Shown one piece after another: positions 34,712 through 43,048 of a stretch of DNA of 64,000 nt. Source of the DNA: Pseudomonas entomophila. GTDB lineage: Bacteria > Pseudomonadota > Gammaproteobacteria > Pseudomonadales > Pseudomonadaceae. Each line of letters starts with the position of its first letter. Positions within the stretch are counted from its first letter, which is position 1. Location of the stretch: assembly GCF_029478665.1 (NCBI RefSeq), contig NZ_JARPQB010000002.1, forward strand, positions 104,549-168,548, given 5' to 3'. The notes beneath the pieces were generated by a model. That model searched no databases and was not told the DNA's origin. It worked only from the letters and a program-made list of their open reading frames with translations. The position numbers were made by a program, and so were the translations under genes.

Positions 34712-34734
34712 GTTTATTTCGTTATGTTATAGCG
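34712..34734. promoter_or_regulatory. AT-rich possible operator between the SPFH operon and phosphatase genes
   Basis: An AT island in GC-rich DNA. It contains ATGTTATA (34724-34731), identical to one half-site of the Zur palindrome, but no matching second half was found. It lies about 75 bp before the HflK-like start. Confidence 0.25.
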
Positions 34735-34941
34735 ACGCACGTGAAAATATCGTCCGTCGTTTCATCCAATCCCCGCCCTTGCGACTCATCCATGAGGCTG
34801 ACAAGCCGCTGGGCTGGTCTCGCACTTTTTTCACATCCGCCTCACTCTTCGCCAACATCTGCCTTCATACAGTGCAGCCACTTTCGGATGGGCTGCCGTA
34901 GCGCGCCTTGTCCGCCCCTTCCGCTTCCATGGAGTGTTTGC

Positions 34942-35628
34942 ATGTTGCAGGGCACTATCGATAAACCCGCCACGCTGAAAACGCCCAAGGTGTTCCGCTG
35001 GTCCTCCCTGGCACTCGTCGCGGTCGGCTTGTGCGCGTTGCTGGCCCTGGTGGCGGCGACCCGCTGGGCAACCGCCACGCAGGTCGCCGACCTGGGCAGC
35101 GCGCAGCAGATGCGCAGCCAGGGTGTGTACGGCGAATGGGCAGCCGGTTCGGTGATCGTCCTGGTACGCCATGCCGAGCGGTGCGACCGCTCCCATGGGG
35201 CCTGCCTGAACGACCCCACCGGTATCACCGTTGCCGGCAGCCAGGCCGCCGAAGGGGTCGGCGCTGGCCTGCGCCAGTTGGGCCTGGACAGCGCGGACCT
35301 GCTCGCCAGCCCCGAGGTGCGCACCCAACAGACAGCCGGCTTCATGTTTGCCAAGCCCATTGCCACCCAGGAATGGCTGGCGCAATGTGACCAGGATTTC
35401 AGCCAGGCGGCCTTCGCCCACAAGCGTGCCGGGCATAACCTGGTGCTGGTCACCCACAGTGGTTGCATCGACCAGCTTGAGCGCACGCTAGGGGTCGCCG
35501 GCGGCGAACGTTCGAGCAGCTACGCCAGTGCCTTGTTCGTCACCCTGGGCAGCCATGGCAAGGCCAGGATCCTTGGCCAGATGAACGCCACCCAGTGGCG
35601 CAAGCTCGAAGTCGGCAAGGGAGCCTGA
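34942..35628 (+). CDS. Membrane-anchored histidine phosphatase family protein (Ais/PmrG-like)
   Basis: A 228-residue protein with an N-terminal membrane helix (SLALVAVGLCALLALVAAT) and a phosphoglycerate-mutase-like domain. The RHAE motif is in VIVLVRHAERCDRS, and the second catalytic His is in VLVTHSGC. Such periplasm-facing phosphatases include Ais/PmrG, which dephosphorylate LPS core heptose. GGAG lies 7 bases before the ATG. The stop is followed after one base by the PAP2 gene, so the pair probably acts together on envelope phosphates (inference). Confidence 0.85.
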   Translation: MLQGTIDKPATLKTPKVFRWSSLALVAVGLCALLALVAATRWATATQVADLGSAQQMRSQGVYGEWAAGSVIVLVRHAERCDRSHGACLNDPTGITVAGSQAAEGVGAGLRQLGLDSADLLASPEVRTQQTAGFMFAKPIATQEWLAQCDQDFSQAAFAHKRAGHNLVLVTHSGCIDQLERTLGVAGGERSSSYASALFVTLGSHGKARILGQMNATQWRKLEVGKGA

Positions 35629-35629
35629 C

Positions 35630-36463
35630 ATGCCATTCACACCGCGCGCGCGTTTCTACCTGAACAACCTCGGCCTGCCGCTGCTGCTGTCGGTGCTGGT
35701 CTTCGTGCTGTTCGACCTTACCCGCCTGGACCGCTGGCTCAGCGACCTGCTGCTGGACCCAGCCAGCGGCCAGTTCATCTTCCAGCACAACGTCTGGTTC
35801 GAGAAAGCCACCCACAAGTGGCCGCGGATTCTGCCGGACTGGACCGGCGAACTGGCCGTCATCGGCCTGCTGCTGTCATTGCTGTGGCCGTTGTTGCGTC
35901 GTTCCGCACAAGCGACCCGCGCCGTCGAAGGTATTCGAATCGCCCCGCTGCTGCGCTTTACCGCCGATCACCGGCGCGACTTCCTGTATGTCGTGGTGGC
36001 CTTTGCCCTGTGCACCGGCGTCATCCATTACCTCAAGAGCCACACCGGCGTGTACTGCCCGGTGGAAACCACCCTGTACGGGGGCAGCGAGGCGCACCTG
36101 GAGTGGTACCAGCAGTTCACCTGGCTGGACAAGGCCGGGCCAGGCCGCTGCTGGCCGGGCGGCCACGCTTCCAGTGGTTTCACCTTGCTGGCCCTGTACT
36201 TCGTCGCCCTGCGCCACCGCTGGCCACACGCCCGCAAGCTATTGCTGGCGATCCTCGTGGTCGGTTTCATCTACGGGACCACCCGTGTACTGCAAGGCTG
36301 GCACTACATGTCGCACACATTCTGGGCCGGGATCTTCGTCTGGCTGACCAGCTGGGGCACCGCGCTGGTGTTCTACGGCCGACCGGCGCTGCAGGCGTCG
36401 GCCGTCGCCACGGTCAATAGTCCCCGCGCTTGCGAAACGCCCAGCGCCCTGCAATTACCGTGA
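35630..36463 (+). CDS. PAP2-family membrane phosphatase
   Basis: A 277-residue polytopic membrane protein with the three acid-phosphatase motifs: KSHTGVYCP, GGHASSGF and RVLQGWHYMSHTFWAG. Members dephosphorylate lipid phosphates (undecaprenyl pyrophosphate, phosphatidylglycerol phosphate or lipid A). It is co-transcribed with the histidine phosphatase (one-base gap). Its last 50 bp overlap the 3' end of the convergent CorA/ZntB gene. Confidence 0.9.
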   Translation: MPFTPRARFYLNNLGLPLLLSVLVFVLFDLTRLDRWLSDLLLDPASGQFIFQHNVWFEKATHKWPRILPDWTGELAVIGLLLSLLWPLLRRSAQATRAVEGIRIAPLLRFTADHRRDFLYVVVAFALCTGVIHYLKSHTGVYCPVETTLYGGSEAHLEWYQQFTWLDKAGPGRCWPGGHASSGFTLLALYFVALRHRWPHARKLLLAILVVGFIYGTTRVLQGWHYMSHTFWAGIFVWLTSWGTALVFYGRPALQASAVATVNSPRACETPSALQLP

Positions 36464-37430
36464 AGGTCACCACCAGCGCCACCAGCACCCAGAAACCATG
36501 AGGGTCGTCCGCCAGCGGCACGCCGCCCACGTTCATGCCGAAGAAGCCGGCGATGATGTTGATCGGCAGGGCCAGCACCGTCACCACGGTCAGGGTGAAC
36601 AGCGTGCGGTTGTTCTCCTCGGTGAGCTTGGCGGCGATCTCTTCCTGCAGCAGCTTGATCCGCTCGACCAGGCTGGTGAGGTCGTTGATGATCACCGAGA
36701 ACTCCTCGGTGGAGGCCCGCAGCTGGCGGATATCCTGTTCGCCCAGCCACTCGGGCGGGCGGTTGAGCAGGCGCAGCAACGAACCGGGCTCCAGTGCCAG
36801 CAGGCGTTGCAGGCGCACCAGCACGCGGCGCAGGCTGCTCAACTCGGCACGGTTGTCGCTCAAACGCAGCGATAGCAGCTGGTCTTCGATACGGTCGACC
36901 TTCAGCGTGGTCTCGCGCACCACCTGGGTCAGCAGGTCGCTCTGGTCGCGCACCAGATGCACCAGCAGTTCCACCGTGGAACCGAAGCACTCCCCGCGCT
37001 TCACCGAGGAGCGCAGCTCGTCCACCGAGTGCAACGGCTGCCGCCGGGCACTCACCAGCAGCCGGCCGCGGGCGCAGGCCCATAGCGTCGAGACATCGGA
37101 AGACACCAGACCAAAGCTGAACACCAGGTCGTTGACCACCGCCAGCAAGGCTGAGTCGACGTGCTCAATTCGCGTGGAGCGCGAACCCTCGCGCAAGGTC
37201 TCGAAGAAGGTTTCCGGCAGGTCGAGGTTGCTCTTCATCCAGCGCTCGCAAGCGGCGTGGGCAAGGTTCAGGTGCAACCAGAGGAACTCGTCGCTGTGGC
37301 CGGGCGCGAGCAGGCGAGCCGTCGCTTGCGTCGCGTCGAGTTCGCGCCCCGGCAGGCCGGGGCGAAACACATAGGCGTAGAGCAGGCCGTGCAGGTCCGC
37401 TTCGTGGTGTGGCGTGGTGGCGTTGAGCAT
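36414..37430 (-). CDS. CorA/ZntB-family divalent cation transporter
   Basis: A 338-residue transporter. A large cytoplasmic domain (FLWLHLNLAHAACERWM; VSARRQPLHSVDELR) is followed by two C-terminal membrane helices and the GMN signature in GFFGMNVGG. The periplasmic loop PLADDPHG is that of ZntB-like rather than Mg-specific CorA proteins, so zinc is a reasonable guess. Starts at 37430 and 37460 are both possible; 37430 gives the family's usual length. It is convergent and overlapping with the PAP2 gene. Confidence 0.9.
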   Translation of the reverse strand: MLNATTPHHEADLHGLLYAYVFRPGLPGRELDATQATARLLAPGHSDEFLWLHLNLAHAACERWMKSNLDLPETFFETLREGSRSTRIEHVDSALLAVVNDLVFSFGLVSSDVSTLWACARGRLLVSARRQPLHSVDELRSSVKRGECFGSTVELLVHLVRDQSDLLTQVVRETTLKVDRIEDQLLSLRLSDNRAELSSLRRVLVRLQRLLALEPGSLLRLLNRPPEWLGEQDIRQLRASTEEFSVIINDLTSLVERIKLLQEEIAAKLTEENNRTLFTLTVVTVLALPINIIAGFFGMNVGGVPLADDPHGFWVLVALVVTFTVIAGRWAFRKRGDY

Positions 37431-37640
37431 GCGCGATGCGATCCGGAGGTGTCCTGGCATCCTAGAGTCAGCCTCATGACAAGCGCATGACAGTTTCACG
37501 GCCCTGCCCGCCCGCCGAGCGGCATTACACTTCTCACACCTTGCCTGCATCGCTGAACAGCTTTGCTCGCGGCCGCAGCCATGCTAGCCTCCGCGCGCGC
37601 CGCGCAATGCGGCGCGTCGTAAACGTCAAGGAGTCAGGCA

Positions 37641-38603
37641 ATGGACCTGCAGTTTCTGGGCACCTCCTCCGGTGTGCCCACCAAGGCCCGCAATGTAAGC
37701 GCAACCGCCGTCATCGAATCCACCGGCCACGGCTGGTACCTGGTCGATTGTGGCGAGGGCACCCAGCACCAGCTGCTGCGCAGCCCGCTGTCGATGCGCG
37801 ACTTGCGCGCGATCTTCATCACCCATGTCCACGGCGACCACTGCTTCGGCCTGCCGGGGCTGCTGGCCAGCGCGGGCATGTCCGGGCGCAAGGCGCCGCT
37901 GCCGCTGATCATGCCCACCGCCCTGCACGACTGGGTGCGCCAGGGCCTGGCGGTCAGCGATACCTACCTGCCGTTCGAGCTGCAATTGCAGCCTCTCGAA
38001 ACCTTCGATGGGTTCACCAGCGGCAATATCCAGGTCGGCAAGGTCGAGCTGTCCCACCGGGTGCCGTCCTATGGCTTCGTGTTCGATGAACAGGACCCCG
38101 AGCCACGGCTGGATACCGCGCGCCTGCAGGCCGATGGCGTGCCGGCCGGGCCGCTGTGGGGTCAGCTGGCCCGTGGCATGACGGTGGAGCATGAAGGACG
38201 CCGACTGGACCCTCAGCACTACCTTCAGCCCCAGCGCCCGCCGCAACGCATCATCGTCTGTGGCGACAACGACCGCCCTGAGTTGCTGGCCGAGCTGGCC
38301 AAAGGTGTGGATGTGCTGGTGCACGAGTCGACCTTTACCGAGCCGGTGGTCGAACGTGCCCAGGCCACCTTCGGCCACAGCACCGCCGCGGCGGTGGCGC
38401 GGTTTGCCGAAGCGGCGCAGGTGCCGAACCTGGTGCTGACCCACTTCAGTGCGCGGTATCAGGGCGCTGGCGCGGCACGTGGCAGCTCGATCGAGGATGT
38501 GCGTGAAGAAGCGGTGGCGCATTACTGCGGCAATCTGGTCCTGGCGCAGGATCTGCAGCGCTATCACCTGGGGCGCGATGGCCGGCTGATCGAGGTCTTG
38601 TAG
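37641..38603 (+). CDS. rnz: Ribonuclease Z (tRNA 3' endonuclease)
   Basis: A 320-residue beta-lactamase-fold nuclease that trims tRNA 3' trailers. The N terminus is [21 protein letters not shown] with an LGT motif. The metal site HVHGDH spans residues 62-67, with later His in VVCGDN and LTHFSARYQ. Length fits the long-form bacterial enzyme. It is a stand-alone gene with AAGGAG 10-15 bases before the ATG. Confidence 0.95.
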   Translation: MDLQFLGTSSGVPTKARNVSATAVIESTGHGWYLVDCGEGTQHQLLRSPLSMRDLRAIFITHVHGDHCFGLPGLLASAGMSGRKAPLPLIMPTALHDWVRQGLAVSDTYLPFELQLQPLETFDGFTSGNIQVGKVELSHRVPSYGFVFDEQDPEPRLDTARLQADGVPAGPLWGQLARGMTVEHEGRRLDPQHYLQPQRPPQRIIVCGDNDRPELLAELAKGVDVLVHESTFTEPVVERAQATFGHSTAAAVARFAEAAQVPNLVLTHFSARYQGAGAARGSSIEDVREEAVAHYCGNLVLAQDLQRYHLGRDGRLIEVL

Positions 38604-38680
38604 CGGCTTTAGCCGCGATACAGGCACCACGGTGGTGGCACCCGCTTCGCGGGTGATCGCGGCTGAAGCCGCTCCTACAG
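38604..38680. repeat. REP-type inverted repeat between convergent genes
   Basis: TAGCGGCTTTAGCCGCGAT and ATCGCGGCTGAAGCCGCTCC flank a central CACCCGCTTCGCGGGTG hairpin. It lies in the gap between rnz and the ppk2 gene and could act as a bidirectional terminator. Confidence 0.7.
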
Positions 38681-38682
38681 TT

Positions 38683-39501
38683 TCAAAACCGCTCCGCGAC
38701 CATCTTGAACGGATAAGGCGCAGCCTTGTATTTACCGATCTTGCCGCGCTTGGGCAGCGTGACCTTGTGCGCCTGGCTTAAATCCTTGTAGGAAATCTGC
38801 TGTAAGAAGTGACTGATAATGTTCAGCCGCGCCTTGCGCTTGTCTTCCGACCGCGCCATGTACCACGGCGCCCAGGATGAATCCGAGGCGGCGAACATCT
38901 CGTCGCGGGCGCGGGTGTACTGATCCCAGCGGTTATAGGACTTGATGTCCATCGGCGACAGCTTCCACAGCTTGCGGCCGTCGTCGATGCGGTCTTGAAG
39001 GCGCCGCGCCTGCTCCTCGGCGCTGACTTCCAGCCAGTACTTGATCAGGATGATCCCCGACTCGACCATCATCCGTTCGAACATCGGCACCACGGTGAGG
39101 AACTTCTGCGCCTGCTCGTCGCTGCAAAAGCCCATCACCCGCTCGACGCCGGCGCGGTTGTACCAACTGCGGTCGAAGATCACCACTTCACCGGCGGCCG
39201 GCAGATGGGTGAGGTAGCGCTGGGCGTAGATCTGGGTCTTTTCCCGCTCGGTCGGCGCCGGCAGCGCCACCACCCGGAACACCCGCGGGCTGACCCGCTC
39301 GGTGATGGCCTTGATCGTGCCGCCCTTGCCGGCGCCATCGCGGCCTTCGAAGACGATGCACACCTTCAGGCCCTTCTCCACCACCCACTGCTGCAGCTTC
39401 ACCAGCTCCACATGCAGGCGCTTGAGTTCGCTTTCATAAGCCTTGCGCCCCAACCGCTTGCCGTCGTCACCCTTGCGTTTCTTGCCTTCGGCCTTGGCCA
39501 T
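38683..39501 (-). CDS. ppk2: Polyphosphate kinase 2 (PPK2)
   Basis: A 272-residue one-domain PPK2, which phosphorylates nucleoside diphosphates from polyphosphate, or the reverse. Walker A is GRDGAGKG (residues 53-60). Next come the lid signature DRSWYNRAGVERVMGFC and the Walker B-like IILIKYWLEVS. The basic N terminus (MAKAEGKKRKGDDGKRLGRK) and length match class I. It is a single gene. Confidence 0.94.
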   Translation of the reverse strand: MAKAEGKKRKGDDGKRLGRKAYESELKRLHVELVKLQQWVVEKGLKVCIVFEGRDGAGKGGTIKAITERVSPRVFRVVALPAPTEREKTQIYAQRYLTHLPAAGEVVIFDRSWYNRAGVERVMGFCSDEQAQKFLTVVPMFERMMVESGIILIKYWLEVSAEEQARRLQDRIDDGRKLWKLSPMDIKSYNRWDQYTRARDEMFAASDSSWAPWYMARSEDKRKARLNIISHFLQQISYKDLSQAHKVTLPKRGKIGKYKAAPYPFKMVAERF

Positions 39502-39734
39502 CTGCCTGCTCTCCTGGAAAGTCCCCGGTTGCCCCGGTGACGCCGGGGCGGATCAGAGCAGTATGGATGACCCCTGGTTTTTCACCCGTCCCAACACCCT
39601 GCGGTGCGCGCATAACCCCGCCGATATGTCCAGATGCCATGATTGCGGCTGCTCTGGCTTGCGGGTTCTAATCCCGATCCGACCGGCCCGGCCGGTGTTC
39701 GCTGCGCAATTGGCAACTACAAGGAAGCCTTACG

Positions 39735-40367
39735 ATGAACAGGAAGATCGTACCGCTGGCCCTGCTGGCCACGCTGTTCGGCTGCTCGGCCGGCCAGGAC
39801 ACCCGCGAAGCCAGCTTTCGCCAGGCCGCCCAAGCCTACCTCGACACCCAGTACCCGCACTGCTTCGTGATCACCGCCTTCCCCGCCCGGACCCGTGACT
39901 TCGACGTCGATGGCACCAACAAGGCGCTGCGCGCCCTGGCCAAGGTCGGCGTGGTCAGCGAACAGGAGATTTCCCGCACCGAGGTGCCCGAGCGCCTTTG
40001 GCAGCCCGCACGCACCGACATCTATTACGCCTACGAACTCACCGACGAGGGCCGCAAGTACTACCGCGCCGAGGCCGCGAAACGTGCGGATGGCGGCAGC
40101 ACCGGCGGGTTGTGCTTCGGCAAGGCCCGGCTCACCGAGATCACCGCGTTCAGCAAGCCGGCCGAACGCGAAGGGCGCAAGGTTTCTCAGGTGACTTACC
40201 GCTACCAGGTCACCGACCTGCCGAGCTGGGCCGGCGATGAGGCGGTGCAGGCCGGCGTCATTGGCCTGGGCCAGGCCGCCGGCAGTGCCGCGAAGCCGCT
40301 CGAGGAGACCCGCGCCATGGTGTTGACCGACCAGGGCTGGGTGCATGAGCGGTTGATCACCCGGTGA
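39735..40367 (+). CDS. Putative lipoprotein of unknown function
   Basis: A 210-residue protein with a lipoprotein signal (KIVPLALLATLFGCS; acylated Cys17). The mature part has a YPHCF motif and later GGLCFG, giving two further Cys that could form a disulfide. The domain has mixed alpha/beta character (TDIYYAYELTDEGRKYY). No named family was recognised. AAGGAAG lies upstream of the ATG. It stands alone between intergenic repeats. Confidence 0.8.
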   Translation: MNRKIVPLALLATLFGCSAGQDTREASFRQAAQAYLDTQYPHCFVITAFPARTRDFDVDGTNKALRALAKVGVVSEQEISRTEVPERLWQPARTDIYYAYELTDEGRKYYRAEAAKRADGGSTGGLCFGKARLTEITAFSKPAEREGRKVSQVTYRYQVTDLPSWAGDEAVQAGVIGLGQAAGSAAKPLEETRAMVLTDQGWVHERLITR

Positions 40368-40389
40368 TCGTGAGACTGGCTCGATCCCT

Positions 40390-40505
40390 GTAGGAGCGGC
40401 CTTGTGCCGCGAAAGGGTCGCAGAGCGGCCCCGGCGATCTTTGCCAAAGCTGAAATCCTGGGGCTGCTACGCAGCCCTTTCGCGGCTCAAGGCCGCTCCT
40501 ACAGA
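40390..40505. repeat. Inverted REP pair, family B
   Basis: GTAGGAGCGGCCTTGTGCCG ... and its inverse ending GGCCGCTCCTACAG flank a middle segment with GGGGCTGCTACGCAGCCC. The same family occurs at 55841-55940 and 60325-60426. Confidence 0.8.
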
Positions 40506-40613
40506 TGCCACGCTGATCCTGCGTCTTAATCCGGGGAAAATCCTGCTCCGCCATCATGCCCGTCAACAGGTCGCTACCCGACCGCACTGCCCCCCATGAT
40601 GGAGATGACTTCG

Positions 40614-40811
40614 ATGAAACCCCTGCTCTGTGCCCTCGCACTGCTGACCATGACCGCAATGACCACGGCATTTGCCGAGGGCGGCGCAGACCGCCTCAAG
40701 GAGCGCAGCGATCAATGGGCCCTGCAACGCCAACAGGCCCAGGAGGCCTTGGCCAAAGAATTGCCCCGGCAAGATCAGCATCAGGCCGAGGCCTCCGACT
40801 CATCGAGCTGA
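40614..40811 (+). CDS. Small secreted/periplasmic protein
   Basis: A 65-residue frame with a clear signal peptide (LLCALALLTMTAMTTAFA, cleavage after AFA) and a short, highly charged Gln/Glu-rich mature part of about 42 residues (RLKERSDQWALQRQQAQEAL). GGAG lies 9 bases before the ATG at 40614. No family was recognised. Its stop lies 15 bp before the convergent DUF1848 gene end. Confidence 0.6.
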   Translation: MKPLLCALALLTMTAMTTAFAEGGADRLKERSDQWALQRQQAQEALAKELPRQDQHQAEASDSSS

Positions 40812-40825
40812 CCGCCGCGGTTGCC

Positions 40826-41767
40826 TCAGAACAGCGTCGACTGACTTTTGCGCGGCTCCAGCAACGCTGGCGATACCCCTTCCGTACCACCAATGAGGAA
40901 TGGGCTGGCCGGATCGTGCTGCTGACGCTGGGCAAGCGTCTTCTCATGGTTGAACGTGGCATAACAGTACGCGCAACCATGCAGACAGGTGTTGTAGACA
41001 CCGATATCGACGCTCTTGATACAACCACAGGCCGCACGCTGACCGACGTCCTTGGTGCCTTTGAGCGTAATACCGAACAAGTCCGCCAGCAGTCGGTCAT
41101 CGATGCATTTACCATGAGCGATACCCGCCGCGTCGGTATCCACTTCTTCGGCGCAACTCTGTATCTGCATGCCGTGCGCCTGTGCGACCTGCGCCATGTA
41201 GTGGGCAAGGTCGAGCAGTGCGTCCGGGGTGGCCAGTACATCGGAGCAGATCAACCCCTCCACCTTGGCCAGGTTGCTGCTGGTTTTCTTGTAGAAGTCG
41301 GCAAAACTGATGACCACCCGCTCGGTATGGCCTGCCAGCAGGCCAGCGATCTTGGCGAACAGCCGCTTGTGCTCGGCAAGGTCGATCAGGTTGGACACCA
41401 GGATCGGGTCGTAGCGCCAGATCACCTTGCCAGAGCCCACGCGCTGGCTCAGGTCGATGAAGCAGCGGATGGCGTCCATCGGCCGCGGGACGGACTTTTC
41501 AATGGCACGCGGATAACCGGTGATCGTGTAGTGGAAGTAGTAGCGCAGCCCGCGAGCGTCCAGGGTGTCCAGCGATTTCATCAGGTGGCGGGGGTTGCGG
41601 GTCCAGAACACGATGGCGTCGACATCGGCCGGGGCGAGGGAGACCCGGGAGATCTGGTGATAGTTGAACGGATTGCGGGTCAGCAGGAAGCCCTGCTGGA
41701 CACGGTTCATGAACCAGTCGGCATAGAACGCAGGGATATCAGTCCGGCGACTGGCGCTGATGATCAT
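40826..41767 (-). CDS. DUF1848 protein with C-terminal radical-SAM-like cysteine motif
   Basis: A 313-residue DUF1848 member (MIISASRRTDIPAFYADWFMN; VFWTRNP; WRYDPI). The C terminus carries CGC (247, 249) and then CLHGCAYC (C261, C265, C268). The latter is a CX3CX2C triad like that of radical-SAM enzymes but at the wrong end of the protein. A 4Fe-4S cluster is likely, and biochemical function is unestablished. The ATG at 41767 overlaps the stop of the upstream methyltransferase-like gene (ATGA), so the two form a coupled pair. The DUF1848 gene itself has ordinary GC content. Confidence 0.85.
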   Translation of the reverse strand: MIISASRRTDIPAFYADWFMNRVQQGFLLTRNPFNYHQISRVSLAPADVDAIVFWTRNPRHLMKSLDTLDARGLRYYFHYTITGYPRAIEKSVPRPMDAIRCFIDLSQRVGSGKVIWRYDPILVSNLIDLAEHKRLFAKIAGLLAGHTERVVISFADFYKKTSSNLAKVEGLICSDVLATPDALLDLAHYMAQVAQAHGMQIQSCAEEVDTDAAGIAHGKCIDDRLLADLFGITLKGTKDVGQRAACGCIKSVDIGVYNTCLHGCAYCYATFNHEKTLAQRQQHDPASPFLIGGTEGVSPALLEPRKSQSTLF

Positions 41768-42618
41768 GTACGGGTGTACTCGAGCAGTTGGTAATCCATG
41801 AAGCGATTGGTCATCACGGGCAGTTTCACGACGTTGCAGCCCTCACACGATGGAAACTTTCCTTGGTCAGCGCATTTTAGTTTCAGCTCATCGGGGTAAC
41901 AAAAATCCCATGAAACCTTTCTGAGACCTTCACCAAACGTACCCTTGAATCGGGTTTTATACCTGTCGTCCTGAGTGCTGAAACCCACTTTGCTCAACGC
42001 CTCGTGAACGACATCAAAATGACGAAGATTTCCTGAGGACTTTTTACTTTCACTGCCGTTGGAAACGTAAGAGTTAAGGAAAAAAATCCGATCATTCTCT
42101 GTTGCCGAGATGCTTTTCGCCAGGCGTTCCAGCCCGCCACTCGCCGCAATGTCGCTGATTGACTTCGGGAAGACGAAAACGTCGATCTCCTCGAGATCCA
42201 CCCGCTTCAGCGCCTTCGTATTAAGGTGATGAAAAATCAGGTTATCGTCCTCGTTCTCCGGAATCAGCCGCTGTGTGGACCATTGGCAATTGTCGAAGCC
42301 ATAGTAATCGAACTCGACATCCCCAAGGTTATCTCGCAACGCGTAGTAGTCGGGGCAGATACCACACCCGAAAGACGCGACCTGAATACTCTTGCAATCC
42401 GTTGGCAAGCGCTGTTTCAGTTCACTGGCCAACAAGCAATACTCAAGATAGTACGCGGGAAAAAAACGTAGCGTGTAGAGCTTCTGGTACATTTTCTTCT
42501 TGTAGGCATTACCCTCGGGTCCTACTTGAGAGATAGTGCACCACTTGTCTTTGTTCTTGAGAAACGATGCATGGAAATTACCCAACAACTCGTTGACGAA
42601 TTCAGCATTGTATATCAC
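41764..42618 (-). CDS. Methyltransferase-like protein with C-terminal Cys cluster
   Basis: A 284-residue protein from the GTG at 42618, which has GGAG 8 bases upstream. An ATG at 42699 would add a hydrophobic 27-residue extension but lacks a ribosome site. A SAM-binding-like motif I (VASFGCGICPDY, residues 80-91) and motif II (YYGFDN, Asp109) suggest a class I methyltransferase fold. The C terminus has CADQGKFPSCEGC, a possible zinc or Fe-S site. The substrate is unknown. It is AT-richer than its neighbours, pointing to horizontal acquisition. It is coupled by ATGA to the DUF1848 gene. Confidence 0.6.
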   Translation of the reverse strand: MIYNAEFVNELLGNFHASFLKNKDKWCTISQVGPEGNAYKKKMYQKLYTLRFFPAYYLEYCLLASELKQRLPTDCKSIQVASFGCGICPDYYALRDNLGDVEFDYYGFDNCQWSTQRLIPENEDDNLIFHHLNTKALKRVDLEEIDVFVFPKSISDIAASGGLERLAKSISATENDRIFFLNSYVSNGSESKKSSGNLRHFDVVHEALSKVGFSTQDDRYKTRFKGTFGEGLRKVSWDFCYPDELKLKCADQGKFPSCEGCNVVKLPVMTNRFMDYQLLEYTRT

Positions 42619-43048
42619 GCCCTGCTCTCCCTGAGTACGTAGCGGATATAATCCTACCGCAGATAATATCAATGAGCTACCACACAAAAGCCAGGACATG
42701 TAAGAATGATTATCGATTGTATTCTGATGATTAAATACAGCTCTTATTGAGCGTGGCCCTGACGTCTTCCCTGCGTCCTCTCGCCGCAGCCTCGTCCCCC
42801 TTGGCAAATCCCCCACAGCCCGTAAAATCGCGCTTCCTTTTCGCCCGTCGCCCAATCCGGTGGCAAGCGCCCGCAAGGACCGCGTCCGTGCCTCGCCACA
42901 TCGCCCATGTGCACCAGGCTCAACCGCCCCCGCCCGGCCTTTCCCGCAACAGGCCCAGCGGTTGACCCTTGCCAAGGTCGCAGCCTCTCCGGCTCGCCGG
43001 CTGTAACCGAAAAGGCGCACATCCGCGTTTTCCAACCTTGAGGTACGT
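42619..43048. other. Intergenic region upstream of the methyltransferase/DUF1848 pair
   Basis: About 430 bp. The first 130 bp are AT-rich and probably hold the promoter of the minus-strand pair. The rest is GC-rich and leads to the MFS gene. No RNA gene or recognised repeat was seen. Confidence 0.4.

Noticed and set aside
42619..42699. Longer start (ATG 42699) for the methyltransferase-like protein
   Set aside because: No Shine-Dalgarno ahead of it, whereas the GTG at 42618 has GGAG at good spacing.
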